Positions 33,865-43,842 of a stretch of DNA of 64,000 nt are shown here, in pieces. The DNA comes from Sporomusa malonica (lineage in GTDB: Bacteria > Bacillota > Negativicutes > Sporomusales > Sporomusaceae). The stretch spans positions 1 to 64,000 of the forward strand of contig NZ_FWXI01000007.1 of the NCBI RefSeq assembly GCF_900176355.1, given 5' to 3'. The translations under genes were made by a program, and so were the position numbers. Positions within the stretch are counted from its first letter, which is position 1. Each line of letters opens with the position of its first letter. The notes beneath the pieces are model-generated. The model was not told the origin of the DNA. It did not search any database and was given only the letters and a program-made list of their open reading frames with translations.

Positions 33865-35217
33865 ATGAAAAAGAATTTTTTGGCCGTAGTGGCCGCCGGA
33901 CTGATGCTGGCTGTTAATGCACCCAGCATAGCGGTTTTCGCGGAAGAACAGCCGGTTTTTGCGGATGTACCCAGCGGACACTGGGCATATGGAGCTGTGC
34001 AGCAATTGGCCAAAGCTGGCATCGTGTCCGGTGATCAGGGACGTTTTAACGGTACATACAATATTACCCGCTATGAAATGGCGGTAATGGTGGCCAATGC
34101 TATGACGAAACTGGAACAGGCCGATGCGTCGCAAAAGGCACTTATTGAGAAACTGGCGGTAGAATTTAACGGTGATTTGAACAAGCTGGGTGCCCGCATG
34201 GACAAAGTCGAGAAACGGGTTGCCAAGGTTGAGGAAAAAGCAAAAGTAAACTTTTATTTTGATAACCGACTGGAAGGCGTAGCCACCAGTCTTGGCAAAG
34301 GAGATGGCGGTGCCTGGCTCACTAATGGCGATATAAAGGACTCGACCCAGTTTATGGAACGGATCCGGCTCTATTTGAATGTGCCGGTGGGTGACCGCTG
34401 GCAGTGGGATGCGCGGCTGGTTCAAGCCAAATGGAATCTGAAAAGCACCACTGCAGAAAGTCCCCGGTTTGACCGGTTCTGGTTAACCGGCAAAAATATT
34501 GCCGGCGGTACGGTGGAGATGGGAAAAATGATGCTGTACCCCGGTAAAGGCGCGTTCTATGGCAATACCGGTGACACCGAAGGAATATATTACACGAAAA
34601 AGCTGGACAAACTGACAGTGCGTTTGGCCAATGCCCATGCCAGCAGCCAAAATATCAATTTGGCGGAAGCGACCTACAGGCCGGACAAAAAAACGGATTT
34701 CGGCGTTTATGCACTGAAGAACGACTTTAGCGATGCAGTGCGGGATATTGATCTGCGAGTCATTAATGGTGCGTTTGAAATTCCCGATTCCGGTGGTCTG
34801 GCTCTGTCGTTCGAAGCGGCGAAAAACTATGGTGAAGGCGCGGCGTATAACGGCAAGACCGGTTACTTCGTGGCATTGCAGTCTCGCTACAAAGCCACTA
34901 ACTATATGCCGGCCCTGTATACCAGCATGGTCAATCCGAATCAGGTTGGGGATCATGGCTGGGGGCTCTCTTACCGACATATGCCTTCAGGAGTTGCGGG
35001 CTATGCAAACCGGGGAGCGTTCAGCTGGGTGCCTCTGACGCAAGACACCGGCGGCTCCTGGCAGAATACCTTTGACGGTGTCAATGCGTGGCGGTTCGAC
35101 TATGTCTGGGTGCCCTGGAAAAACGTACAACTGACATTGACGGCGGAAAATGTCAAATCGATTCAGAATGACTGGACCAACAACAATTTCCAGACGACAT
35201 TCAATTACTTTTTCTAA
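33865..35217 (+). CDS. SLH-domain outer-membrane porin-like protein
   Basis: About 450 residues. A signal peptide (1-24) is followed by one SLH domain (about 27-75, FADVPSGHWAYGAVQQLAKA). A short coiled coil comes next (LGARMDKVEKRVAKVEEKAK, about 107-128), then a beta-rich region that ends in a C-terminal Phe (FNYFF). This is the SLH-OMP type of Negativicutes, in which SLH binds modified peptidoglycan and the barrel sits in the outer membrane. Placed last in the hydrolase/KAS III operon, it may let the substrate or product cross the outer membrane. The start is ATG 33865 with GAGGGG upstream. Confidence 0.87.
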   Translation: MKKNFLAVVAAGLMLAVNAPSIAVFAEEQPVFADVPSGHWAYGAVQQLAKAGIVSGDQGRFNGTYNITRYEMAVMVANAMTKLEQADASQKALIEKLAVEFNGDLNKLGARMDKVEKRVAKVEEKAKVNFYFDNRLEGVATSLGKGDGGAWLTNGDIKDSTQFMERIRLYLNVPVGDRWQWDARLVQAKWNLKSTTAESPRFDRFWLTGKNIAGGTVEMGKMMLYPGKGAFYGNTGDTEGIYYTKKLDKLTVRLANAHASSQNINLAEATYRPDKKTDFGVYALKNDFSDAVRDIDLRVINGAFEIPDSGGLALSFEAAKNYGEGAAYNGKTGYFVALQSRYKATNYMPALYTSMVNPNQVGDHGWGLSYRHMPSGVAGYANRGAFSWVPLTQDTGGSWQNTFDGVNAWRFDYVWVPWKNVQLTLTAENVKSIQNDWTNNNFQTTFNYFF

Positions 35218-35229
35218 TAGGATAAATCT

Positions 35230-35268
35230 AAAGCAGGCGGCGAAACCATAGATTTTGCCGTCTGCTTT
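35230..35268 (+). terminator. Terminator of the SLH-porin operon
   Basis: AAAGCAGGCGGCGAAA pairs with TTTTGCCGTCTGCTTT (G-U pairs allowed), 12 bases after the porin stop. Confidence 0.75.
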
Positions 35269-35401
35269 GCTGTGGGTGCTTGAATGTAGACCGTAGGCCA
35301 ATAAGCTCCAGAAAAAGCGGAGATACAGAGTTCATCCGCATCCAGACAGGAAAGACGAGGGGACGTGAAGACAGGCGAGACAGGGAACTATTGAAAAAAT
35401 A

Positions 35402-35437
35402 AAAGAGGACACAACCCCCGGCTGTTGTGTCCTCTTT
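35402..35437. terminator. Second hairpin
   Basis: AAAGAGGACACAAC with exact complement GTTGTGTCCTCTTT, 14-bp stem, 8-nt loop. It resembles the bidirectional terminators of this genome. Confidence 0.6.
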
Positions 35438-35661
35438 GTCCGCTGCAGCAGGCTAAAAAGTATACTTTTGTATAGTATCTTTCAAGGCTGATTCACTTTA
35501 TTATTAAGGTGAATTAGTTTTTTTTATTGATTTGTTGCTGTTAGTTTGGCACTGAGTTTGTTTTTTGAGGTGGTGTTTTATGGGGGAAATTATTAAAGAG
35601 TCATTTTTGTTTGTAGGTAGTGAATAAAATACTGTTAAACAGAAAAGGAAAGGGTATATTT

Positions 35662-36207
35662 ATGAATAAACAATTGATTTATGGATTTATTGCTGGCATG
35701 TTGGTTGTGGTGTTGGCGGTGGTGGCTCTCGGCTGGGACGACGAAGCTAAGGGCGGTGTAAGCAAAAACTCTGCGGCTCAGGCGCAGGCACCGACAGTGA
35801 CAAAGCCAGCTGCTAAAACGGAGGCTGCAGATTATGGCAGATACCTTACGGTAAAAGATGTGGAAAGCATTACAGGTCAGTCTGGGCTAAAACTGAAATC
35901 TATTGACTCGAAAAAAAGCGGGGAAGCTTATGACTTGACTTATTCAACCGCTGAGGGGCAAGCTATTTTGATGATTCAGGTTTTAAGAGGCAGTGATTAT
36001 GAGCGGTACTACCAAGAGTTTCGTTGCCAAGATTATAAACCGATGGAGTATGCTTTTTGGGGTCCTAAGACAGCTGTATCACCGAATCAGGTCGATCAGC
36101 TGTGGTTCCGCAAAGGCGATACCCTGATATTTATTGGCAGTGAGAGGACGTATGTAGATTTAGCAATGATGGAAAAAGTGGCGAAAGTTATCGCGTCAAG
36201 ACTGTAA
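35662..36207 (+). CDS. Membrane-anchored protein of unknown function
   Basis: 181 residues from ATG 35662, with GAAAAGGAAAGGG upstream; the longer frame from 35620 is less likely. One N-terminal membrane segment (about 5-24), a low-complexity Ala/Lys/Thr linker (35-60) and a globular C-terminal domain (about 65-181, LTVKDVESITGQSGLKL, DTLIFIGSERTYVDL). Not recognised. It may be a periplasmic domain tethered to the inner membrane. Confidence 0.6.
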   Translation: MNKQLIYGFIAGMLVVVLAVVALGWDDEAKGGVSKNSAAQAQAPTVTKPAAKTEAADYGRYLTVKDVESITGQSGLKLKSIDSKKSGEAYDLTYSTAEGQAILMIQVLRGSDYERYYQEFRCQDYKPMEYAFWGPKTAVSPNQVDQLWFRKGDTLIFIGSERTYVDLAMMEKVAKVIASRL

Positions 36208-36271
36208 CCAAGATTCTTGCCTGGAGTGAATCACTCGTTTACCAGGGGATTATCCGAGGGAGGTAATAGTA

Positions 36272-36688
36272 ATGCAGTTCTATAAAAGAAAAATTGGTTT
36301 TTTCTCATTGTTTATTGCTTTAGTGTTGCTATGTTTGCCGATAGAAAATGTACATTCATCAGCCCGTGTGGATTGTTCATACAGCGAAGTAAAGCAGCAA
36401 GAGATGACTATTCTTAACAATTCCCCATACCATGTTACCGCGCTGTTTATATGTCCAGCTAATTCTGAAGAGTGGCAAGAAGTTCTTGAAGGTACAGAGT
36501 TGCGCTGCGGCAAGCAAAGAAATGTTATTTTCAATTTAGACAACAGTGTATGTAAATGGGATATAAAAGTAGTTGACTCCAGCGGCAACTTTACAGTATT
36601 TCAGAACCTACAGATTAAGCAGGAGTTTACTTCTATTAACTACTATTATAAGAATGGGTCAGGTCGTATTAGATTTGCTGTCGGGTGA
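36272..36688 (+). CDS. Small secreted protein of unknown function
   Basis: 138 residues with a signal peptide (hydrophobic 10-22, cleavage near VHSSA). The mature part has three Cys and a beta-rich look (MTILNNSPYHVTALFICP, FTSINYYYKNGSGRIRF). Not recognised. GGGAGGT precedes the ATG. It lies 64 bases after another exported protein and may be cotranscribed with it. Confidence 0.55.
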   Translation: MQFYKRKIGFFSLFIALVLLCLPIENVHSSARVDCSYSEVKQQEMTILNNSPYHVTALFICPANSEEWQEVLEGTELRCGKQRNVIFNLDNSVCKWDIKVVDSSGNFTVFQNLQIKQEFTSINYYYKNGSGRIRFAVG

Positions 36689-37047
36689 CTTGTTCTGGTC
36701 TCTGATAATACCTGAGTACGATGGCTGCGTTGAAGCTAGTGTTTCAATGCAGTCTCTTTTTTTGGTCTACCAGAATTTATAATGCAATTCTGTTGACATA
36801 AGAACGACTAAGGCTTCTGTCGGCGTCCTGAGGGACTTGGCACAAGCCAAGTCTTTTCTTATCTGTTTTGTAGGATCTCCAGTTGTTTGATCCCCTGTGG
36901 CAGATGGTGGTGTGCTAGGTTGTAACGGTGAAAAATAGATTGGATAGGAACGATTAGCGACATGTAGCATTGAGAAAATAGAGGTATAAAAAATTGCCGT
37001 AGAGAAGTAGTCAATAAGCTGTATCTTGATATCATTTGGAGGTACCT
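36689..37047. other. 359-base gap before the restriction operon
   Basis: Contains a structured element at 36806-36858 (see separate entry), and otherwise no gene or clear signal until the hsdR ribosome site GGAGGT at 37038. Confidence 0.5.
36806..36858 (+). repeat. Structured dispersed element, copy 1
   Basis: GACTAAGGCTTCTGTCGGCG, then GTCCTGAGGGAC and a closing stem GCCAAGTCTTTT. A nearly equal element is present at 45024-45076. Outer and inner stems form one long hairpin ending in four T; it could be a terminator family or REP-like repeat. Confidence 0.6.
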
Positions 37048-40000
37048 ATGTCCAACTTCGCATTTTTAGATAAAAGCTGGCCGGTATTGGCGGATAATGC
37101 ACGTTTGGCAGAGCAATACATAACCAGCGATCCCAATGCGGCTTTATTTAAAATGAGGATATTCTCAGAAAAACTTATGGATCTTGTTATAGTTGCTTTG
37201 AACCTGAATATGGATTACAGCCTTAGTCAGCACGATAAGATACAGGTTCTGCGTAAGAATAACATCAATAGTGCAATACCAGATTTGTTCGATATCGTAC
37301 GGAGAATTGGCAATAAAGCGGCCCATGACGGACATAACGATTTAGAAGATGCCAAGAAATGTTTACTAAGCATATATAAATTAGCTGCCTGGTTTTATGC
37401 CAAAGTCACCGGGGATAAATCGCTCTTCCCGTTGACCTTCAATTGGTCACAGGTTAAGAAACAGGCAGTAGTCAAAATACAAGTGGATGAAGATGCCTAT
37501 ATTAAGGAATTTGAGGCACTGAAAGAAGCCTACCAAAAGGAACTGGATGAACTCAAGAAAAAACTGGCAGCCAATCCTCCCGACCAGCAGCAGACTGAGG
37601 AAGCTGTGGCAGTAGTCACCAATACCCTTGGTCTTACAGAAGAGCAAACCCGCCAGGAACTGATTGACGTTATGCTGCAGGAAGCCGGGTGGGATACAGG
37701 CGATAAGCGTCAGGTGGAACGGGAATATCAAGTAACACCGTTCCCCAATAAATCCGGCAAAGGCCGTGCCGACTATGTCCTTTGGGATAAAAAAGGACAA
37801 CCGATCGCTGTTATTGAAGCCAAGAAGACGGCAACCGATGCCATAACAGGACGTCATCAAGGAAAGCTGTACGCTGATGCCCTGGAAAAAATGCACGGAG
37901 TCCGCCCAGTCATTTTTTATACCAACGGACATGAAATATTTATCTGGGATGACCGGTACAGTGCGCCGCGGCAGATATGGGGTTTCTATACCTTAAGCGA
38001 TATGGAATATTTATTCTTTCAACATCAGAATAAACAGCCGTTAAGCACAGTAACCATTGACGGCAGTATCGCAGGACGTCCCTATCAAATTGAAGGCATT
38101 AAACGGGTTTATGAAAAATTTGATAACAGCGGGCGCAAAGCACTGCTAGTCATGGCTACCGGCTGCGGCAAAACGCGGACAGTCATTGCCCTCGCCAAAG
38201 GCATGATGAATGCCCAATGGGCCAAGCGCATTCTGTTTTTAGCTGACCGGGACGAGCTTGTCAAACAGGCCAAAGAACAGAAAAACAGTTTTAAGGTATT
38301 TATGCCGGAAACCACCAGCACCCGAATCACCGGGGCCAATGCCGACAACCGGGAAAGCAGTTTATACTTTGCCACCTATCAGACCATGGTTCGCTATTAT
38401 ACTCAATTTAGCGTGGGCTTTTTTGATGTGATTATCTGTGATGAATCCCACCGCAGTATTTATCAAACCTACCGGGACATTCTCGAGTATTTCGATGCCC
38501 ATATTATCGGACTGACCGCTACGCCTGTGGGCTATATTAATCGCAATACCTTTACCATTTTTGCCTGTCCTGATGGTGATCCGACCTTTTACTATCCCTA
38601 TGAAGAGGCGTGCGAGCATCTGCCGCCCTATTTGCTGCGCTATAAAGCCTTAGACGCTACCACCAAAATACTCCGTCAAGGCATCAAATGGGAGAATCTA
38701 ACCGAGGAACAGAAACAGCAAATCGAAGAGAACGGGCTGGATGAAAGCCAGATCAATTTTGACAAAGAGGCCCTTGAAGAATTTGTCACCAATAAAGATA
38801 CCAACCGCTTCATCCTGCAAACCCTTATGACCAAAGGCATTCGGGTTGGGGATGATATTGGAAAAACCATACTCTTTGCCCGTAATATAAAACATGCTAA
38901 ACTGCTTATCCAGTTGTTTGATGAAGAGTTATATCCCCAGTACAACGGTAGTCTTGCTGCCATCATTCATTCCGAGATAAAAAACAAAGATGACCTGCTT
39001 AACGATTTTAAAGAAAAAGACAGGCCGCGCATCGCCATATCGGTAGATATGCTGGATACCGGAATCGACGTGCCGGAAGTGGTCAACCTGGTATTTGCCA
39101 AGCCGGTTTATTCCAAAGTCAAGTTTATGCAAATGCTGGGCCGGGGGACACGCCTGTGCCCCGACCTGTTCGGTAAAGGCCAGCACAAAGAATATTTTAT
39201 GGTCTTGGATCACTGGAAGAACTTCGAGTTTTTTGATATCAAACCAGATGGCAATTTACCCAGCCAGTCCAAAGCGGCGCTGCAAATGCGTCTGGAGCTT
39301 AGAATTCAACTGCTGCAGAACCTGGGGCAAAAGGGTTTGACAGATAAACAGGCTGAGCTGGTGACTGCCATCCGGGAAGACCTGGAGGCGCTGCCTGCTG
39401 CCTCGGTAGAGGTGCGCAAAAACTGGAAGATGCTGGAGTGGCTAAAGCTTGACCAAACCTGGAATATCCTCAGTGCTGAGCTGACAACCAAGCTGAAAAT
39501 GGAGGTTGCACCACTCATGCAGTGGGTGGATGTGGAAGGGCAAAAAGATGCGCTCTGGTTTGATAATCAGATGGTTCGCATGCAGCTCTTAAAATTGAAA
39601 GACGATCCCAAACTGGACGAGCATATCGAAAGCATTGTTTACGAGCTTTCCCGCTTGCGCTTAAATCTCAACCAATTTAATCATATCCGTGAATATGTGA
39701 TCGAATTAATGAACCCTGCCATCTGGCGCCAGGCCGATTATGACGCCGTGGAAAAAGCCAGGCAGACGCTAAGGGACTTCATGAAATATCGTGGTGACAA
39801 ACCTGGTAAGGCTTTTCTAAAACTGGATATTGCCGATACTGAGCAGGAAGTGCTCAAGATTAAAGAAGCGACTGCCAGTTATACCACCAATATGGACCCC
39901 TATGTAGAACGGGTTAAGAAAGCCCTGGAAGCACAGCTCGATATGCAGCTGGTCATTCAAAAAATCCGTCGCGGGCAGCTGCTGACGGCGCAGGATATCG

Positions 40001-40389
40001 ATACCATCTATCAGATTTTTAGTTCCGGGCGGGTGGAATTTACCCTTGCCGAGCTGGCGCACACAGCCCAGGTCAAGCAAAGCGACCTGGTAGGACTGCT
40101 ACGACGGTTCGTGGGGGTGGATGTGGAGGAATTGGATAACCGCTTTAGCCAATTTATCCAGTCCCATAGCGGGAAAATGTCGGCTATGCAGATTAGTACC
40201 CTGGAAATGATTAAAAACGACATTATTAAAAATAAAGGAATATCCTTTGCAGCCTTGTACGAGCCGCCCTATACCACCCGTAGTCAAAGTGGTATTGACG
40301 GGATTTTCGGCGGCAAAATCACCCCTGAAGTCTTTGCACTTATTACACCCTACAAAGTAGAAGTAGAGTTGGAGGAAAAACATGCTTAA
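37048..40389 (+). CDS. hsdR: Type I restriction enzyme, R (helicase-nuclease) subunit
   Basis: About 1113 residues from ATG 37048 (GGAGGT 5 bases upstream). A DUF4145-like N-terminus (about 10-115) precedes the nuclease domain with the PD-D/ExK motif GRADYVLWDKKGQPIAVIEAKK. Superfamily 2 helicase motifs follow: Walker A ATGCGKTRT, DESH (ICDESHRS), LTATP, ILFARNIKHA and QMLGRGTR. The C-terminus is the EcoEI-type R subunit domain. The subunit translocates DNA and cuts far from the recognition site when that site is unmethylated. hsdM overlaps its end by 8 bases. Confidence 0.95.
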   Translation: MSNFAFLDKSWPVLADNARLAEQYITSDPNAALFKMRIFSEKLMDLVIVALNLNMDYSLSQHDKIQVLRKNNINSAIPDLFDIVRRIGNKAAHDGHNDLEDAKKCLLSIYKLAAWFYAKVTGDKSLFPLTFNWSQVKKQAVVKIQVDEDAYIKEFEALKEAYQKELDELKKKLAANPPDQQQTEEAVAVVTNTLGLTEEQTRQELIDVMLQEAGWDTGDKRQVEREYQVTPFPNKSGKGRADYVLWDKKGQPIAVIEAKKTATDAITGRHQGKLYADALEKMHGVRPVIFYTNGHEIFIWDDRYSAPRQIWGFYTLSDMEYLFFQHQNKQPLSTVTIDGSIAGRPYQIEGIKRVYEKFDNSGRKALLVMATGCGKTRTVIALAKGMMNAQWAKRILFLADRDELVKQAKEQKNSFKVFMPETTSTRITGANADNRESSLYFATYQTMVRYYTQFSVGFFDVIICDESHRSIYQTYRDILEYFDAHIIGLTATPVGYINRNTFTIFACPDGDPTFYYPYEEACEHLPPYLLRYKALDATTKILRQGIKWENLTEEQKQQIEENGLDESQINFDKEALEEFVTNKDTNRFILQTLMTKGIRVGDDIGKTILFARNIKHAKLLIQLFDEELYPQYNGSLAAIIHSEIKNKDDLLNDFKEKDRPRIAISVDMLDTGIDVPEVVNLVFAKPVYSKVKFMQMLGRGTRLCPDLFGKGQHKEYFMVLDHWKNFEFFDIKPDGNLPSQSKAALQMRLELRIQLLQNLGQKGLTDKQAELVTAIREDLEALPAASVEVRKNWKMLEWLKLDQTWNILSAELTTKLKMEVAPLMQWVDVEGQKDALWFDNQMVRMQLLKLKDDPKLDEHIESIVYELSRLRLNLNQFNHIREYVIELMNPAIWRQADYDAVEKARQTLRDFMKYRGDKPGKAFLKLDIADTEQEVLKIKEATASYTTNMDPYVERVKKALEAQLDMQLVIQKIRRGQLLTAQDIDTIYQIFSSGRVEFTLAELAHTAQVKQSDLVGLLRRFVGVDVEELDNRFSQFIQSHSGKMSAMQISTLEMIKNDIIKNKGISFAALYEPPYTTRSQSGIDGIFGGKITPEVFALITPYKVEVELEEKHA

Positions 40390-41875
40390 TACCGAGCTGC
40401 GCAGCAAAGTAGATCGATTATGGGATAATTTTTGGTCAGGGGGCATTTCCAACCCCCTGACTGTTGTGGAACAGATATCGTACCTGTTATTTATCAAACG
40501 CCTTGATGACAGAGAAATATTGGAAGAGAGAAAAGCCAACCAGCTAGGCCGGCCGCACCAGTCCATCTTTACCAGCGAAGCCTGCCGCTGGTCTGTTTTT
40601 TGCCATTACGACTCGCAAAAAATGCTGGATATCATGCTGGAGAAAGTATTTCCCTTTATCAAAACCTATGGCAAAGAGGAGAACACCGCCTTTTATGAAT
40701 ATATGAAAGATGCTGTGTTTATGATCCAAAAGCCCAGCCTGTTACATGAAGCCGTACAACTGATCGACGGCATGAATATGGATGACCAGGATACCAAAGG
40801 GGATTTATACGAGTACCTGCTGTCCAAGCTGTCCACCGCCGGGGTGAACGGTCAATTCAGGACGCCCCGCCATATTATCAAAATGATGGTGGAACTGCTA
40901 GACCCGAACATTGACGATGTCATCTGTGATCCGGCCTGCGGTACAGCGGGGTTCCTGGTAACGGCAGCCGAACATATCTTGCGCAAATACACCAGCCCTG
41001 CTTTGGTGTTTACCGACGACGACGGCAATGTTCATGATAAGATCGGCGACCAACTGACTGACGCTCAGAGAGACCATTATTATAATCACATGTTTCATGG
41101 CACCGACTTTGATACCTCTATGCTGCGTATTTCCTCCATGAACCTGATGCTCCATGGCTTTGACAAGCCGAACATCTCTTATGCTGACGCATTGTCCTCC
41201 CGCTATGAAGTCAAAGACCGCTATACCATGATCCTGGCCAATCCGCCCTTTAAAGGCAGCCTGGACGAAGGGGATATCAATGCCTCCTTACGGAAAGTGG
41301 TAAAAACCAAAAAGACTGAGCTGTTATTCCTGGCCTTAATGTTGCGAACGCTGGACCTAGGCGGCCGGTGTGCCGTGATTGTCCCTGACGGGGTGCTGTT
41401 TGGCTCCTCCACCGCTCATAAAAGCATTCGCAAAGCCCTCATCGAAGAGAACCAACTGGAAGCCATTATCTCCATGCCTTCCGGCGTGTTCAAACCCTAT
41501 GCGGGAGTGTCTACCGCCGTAGTTATTTTCACCAAAGGCGGTAGGACAGATACCGTCTGGTTCTATGATATGCAGGCTGATGGGTATTCCCTGGATGATA
41601 AGCGTAATGTGATTGAGGATAATGATATAGATGATATTATTGAGCGGTTTAAGAACTTGCAGGACGAAACAACCAGACAACGGACAGATAAGTCGTTCTT
41701 TGTGCCGAAAGAAGAGATCGTGGGTAATGAGTATGATTTGTCGATTAATAAGTATAAGGAAATAGAGCATGAGGAAGTGGAGTATGAGCATCCCCAAATA
41801 CTATTAGACAAAATTAAACATCTTGAAAAAGAAATCCAAGAAGGGATAGATGAACTGGAGGACTTCTTATTGTGA
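40382..41875 (+). CDS. hsdM: Type I restriction enzyme, M (N6-adenine methyltransferase) subunit
   Basis: 497 residues. HsdM N-terminal helical domain (about 5-130), then the methyltransferase core with the AdoMet motif DPACGTAGFLV and the catalytic NPPF (ILANPPFKG). With HsdS it methylates adenine in the bipartite target site; with HsdR added it restricts. The start ATG overlaps the hsdR end and the stop overlaps the hsdS start, so the three genes form one tightly coupled operon. Confidence 0.96.
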   Translation: MLNTELRSKVDRLWDNFWSGGISNPLTVVEQISYLLFIKRLDDREILEERKANQLGRPHQSIFTSEACRWSVFCHYDSQKMLDIMLEKVFPFIKTYGKEENTAFYEYMKDAVFMIQKPSLLHEAVQLIDGMNMDDQDTKGDLYEYLLSKLSTAGVNGQFRTPRHIIKMMVELLDPNIDDVICDPACGTAGFLVTAAEHILRKYTSPALVFTDDDGNVHDKIGDQLTDAQRDHYYNHMFHGTDFDTSMLRISSMNLMLHGFDKPNISYADALSSRYEVKDRYTMILANPPFKGSLDEGDINASLRKVVKTKKTELLFLALMLRTLDLGGRCAVIVPDGVLFGSSTAHKSIRKALIEENQLEAIISMPSGVFKPYAGVSTAVVIFTKGGRTDTVWFYDMQADGYSLDDKRNVIEDNDIDDIIERFKNLQDETTRQRTDKSFFVPKEEIVGNEYDLSINKYKEIEHEEVEYEHPQILLDKIKHLEKEIQEGIDELEDFLL

Positions 41876-43041
41876 AATACAAATGGGTGGCTCTTCGGGA
41901 TGCTGCAACATATGTAAATGGGTATGCGTTTAAACCTGAAGAATGGAGTACAGAAGGGACTCCTATTATCCGAATTCAGAATCTGACTAATACAAGCGGC
42001 GTTTTTAACTATTATCAAGGCAATTATTTAGAGAAGTATATAGTAAATAAAGGTGATATCTTAATCTCTTGGTCTGCTAGCCTTGGAGTGTACCAGTGGA
42101 CAGGGCAACAAGCTTTATTGAATCAACACATTTTTAAGGTTGTATTTGACAAAATTGAAATAGATAAATCTTTTTTTAAATACGCAATATTCAAAGTGTT
42201 GCGTGAGATGGAAAAGTATACACATGGTTCCACAATGAAGCATATTACCAAAAAATACTTTGATGAAATAAAAATTCCCCTCCCCCCCCTCGAAACCCAG
42301 AAAAAAATTGCCGCTGTTTTGGACAAAGCTCAGGAACTCATCGACAAACGCAAAGAGCAGCTTGTCAAACTGGACGAGTTTGTGCAGAGTGTGTTTTTGG
42401 AGATGTTTGGAGATCCGATATCTAATCCCAAAGGATGGATTAGAAAGCCTTTGGGCGATTATATTGATATACTTACAGATTATCATGCAAATGGTAGTTA
42501 CGAAGTTTTACGTGATAACGTCGAGTTACTTGATCAAAAAAATTACGCTTTGATGGTGAGAACAACTGATTTAGAGAACGGAAATTTTTTCAAGAATGTA
42601 AAATACATAACGAAAGATGCATATGAATTTTTGACTAAGACTAAAGTTTATGGTGGTGAGCTAATAATCAATAAAATAGGTAGTGCCGGAAAGGTCTACT
42701 TGATGCCATGTTTAGAACGCCCGGTGTCACTTGGTATGAATCAATTTATGATAAGACTATTGAGTGGATTGAACAATATCTATGTATACCATTTATTCAA
42801 TACAGCGAGTGGCAAATCATTAATATTAAACAATGTTAGGGGTGCAGTAACAAAAACTATTACAAAAGATGCTATCAGAGGAATATTGGTCCCAATTACC
42901 CCAGTGCAACTCCAAAACCAATTCGCCGCCATTGTCGAAAAAACCGAACAACAAAAAGCCCTCATGCAGCAAAGCTTGGTGGAAATGGAAAACAACTTCA
43001 ACAGCCTGATGCAGCGGGCCTTTAAGGGTGAGTTGTTTTGA
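41872..43041 (+). CDS. hsdS: Type I restriction enzyme, S (specificity) subunit
   Basis: 389 residues, two target-recognition domains each followed by a conserved helical spacer: TRD1 about 1-130, spacer 1 LETQKKIAAVLDKAQELIDK, TRD2 about 190-345, spacer 2 with LQNQFAAIVEKTEQQ near the end. The two TRDs read the halves of the bipartite recognition site. Start is GTG at 41872, overlapping the hsdM stop. The subunit is full length, so the system looks functional. The 180 bases after it hold no gene. Confidence 0.93.
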   Translation: MKYKWVALRDAATYVNGYAFKPEEWSTEGTPIIRIQNLTNTSGVFNYYQGNYLEKYIVNKGDILISWSASLGVYQWTGQQALLNQHIFKVVFDKIEIDKSFFKYAIFKVLREMEKYTHGSTMKHITKKYFDEIKIPLPPLETQKKIAAVLDKAQELIDKRKEQLVKLDEFVQSVFLEMFGDPISNPKGWIRKPLGDYIDILTDYHANGSYEVLRDNVELLDQKNYALMVRTTDLENGNFFKNVKYITKDAYEFLTKTKVYGGELIINKIGSAGKVYLMPCLERPVSLGMNQFMIRLLSGLNNIYVYHLFNTASGKSLILNNVRGAVTKTITKDAIRGILVPITPVQLQNQFAAIVEKTEQQKALMQQSLVEMENNFNSLMQRAFKGELF

Positions 43042-43222
43042 ATTTGAAAACATCCGCCGTTCTTCTGACCGTGGCTTTGTGCCCTACAGCGGCTGCAAGC
43101 GGGTATGCGGTGAAATGATGTTTGTTATGCAGCTTGCCGGGGTGACAGAAAATATGTTGTTAAATTTTTCAATAAGAGCATAATACTGTAGATGATAAAC
43201 ACCAAAAAGGCAGGGATCGTCT

Positions 43223-43834
43223 ATGGATAAGCTGATTGAAAAGCTTGGCTCGATTAATATTCAGGCATACATCGCGAATGATAGCGATGAGGCCAGGCAC
43301 CTTGCGTTGGGTTTAATACCTCAGGGGGCAACGGTTGCGATGGGGAATTCTCTTACTCTTCGAGAGGTAGGAATATTTGACGCCATAGTAAATGGCTCCT
43401 ACAAAGTAATTAATCAATTCGAACCGGGGATCTCTGCCGCTGAAAACCTAAAACGCCGTAAAGCTGGGATGCTGGCAGATGTTTACTTTACTAGCGCTAA
43501 CGCGCTAACACTGGATGGCGAACTGGTAAATATCGATGGAAAAGGTAATCGCGTAGCAGCCATGATGTTTGGGCCAGACAAAGTGATTATTGTAGTTGGC
43601 GAAAATAAAATCGTCAAGGATCAGGAAGAAGCTTGGCAGCGTCTTAAGGAAAAGGTGGCGCCCGAGCTGACAAAAAAACTAGGGCGCTCGACACCCTGCG
43701 CCAAAACTGGCGAATGTTCAAACTGCAATTCTCCTGAACGGGTATGCCGCTGCTATACGGTTATCAATGGCCAGATGCCGGCGGATAAAGACAGAATTCA
43801 CGTTATTATCGTAAGGGAACAATTGGGTATTTAG
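43223..43834 (+). CDS. LUD-domain (LutC/YkgG-like) protein
   Basis: 203 residues with the LUD domain (DUF162): GATVAMGNSLTLREVGIFD, DVYFTSANALTLDGELVNID, GNRVAAMMFGPDKVIIVVG. The Cys-containing tail (CAKTGECSNCNSPERVCRC, about 155-175) may bind a metal or Fe-S. Family members take part in lactate utilisation or related oxidation. GGCAGGGATC precedes the ATG. It stands alone, so the role is open. Confidence 0.8.
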   Translation: MDKLIEKLGSINIQAYIANDSDEARHLALGLIPQGATVAMGNSLTLREVGIFDAIVNGSYKVINQFEPGISAAENLKRRKAGMLADVYFTSANALTLDGELVNIDGKGNRVAAMMFGPDKVIIVVGENKIVKDQEEAWQRLKEKVAPELTKKLGRSTPCAKTGECSNCNSPERVCRCYTVINGQMPADKDRIHVIIVREQLGI

Positions 43835-43842
43835 GCAAAGTA

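Larger units (their letters stand above)
35218..35661. other. 444-base gap with two hairpins
   Basis: Terminator-like stems at 35230-35268 and 35402-35437 are the only structure; the rest is unremarkable and contains no convincing gene. The region from 35520 on is AT-rich and marks the end of the GC-rich block. Confidence 0.5.

Noticed and set aside
37036..43041. Phase-variable specificity system (extra hsdS copies or inverted repeats)
   Set aside because: Only one hsdS is present and no recombinase or inverted hsdS repeats are near; it looks like an ordinary type I system.
43042..43222. Possible gene remnant between hsdS and the LUD gene
   Set aside because: A short translated piece resembles nothing I can name, and no start or ribosome site is visible.
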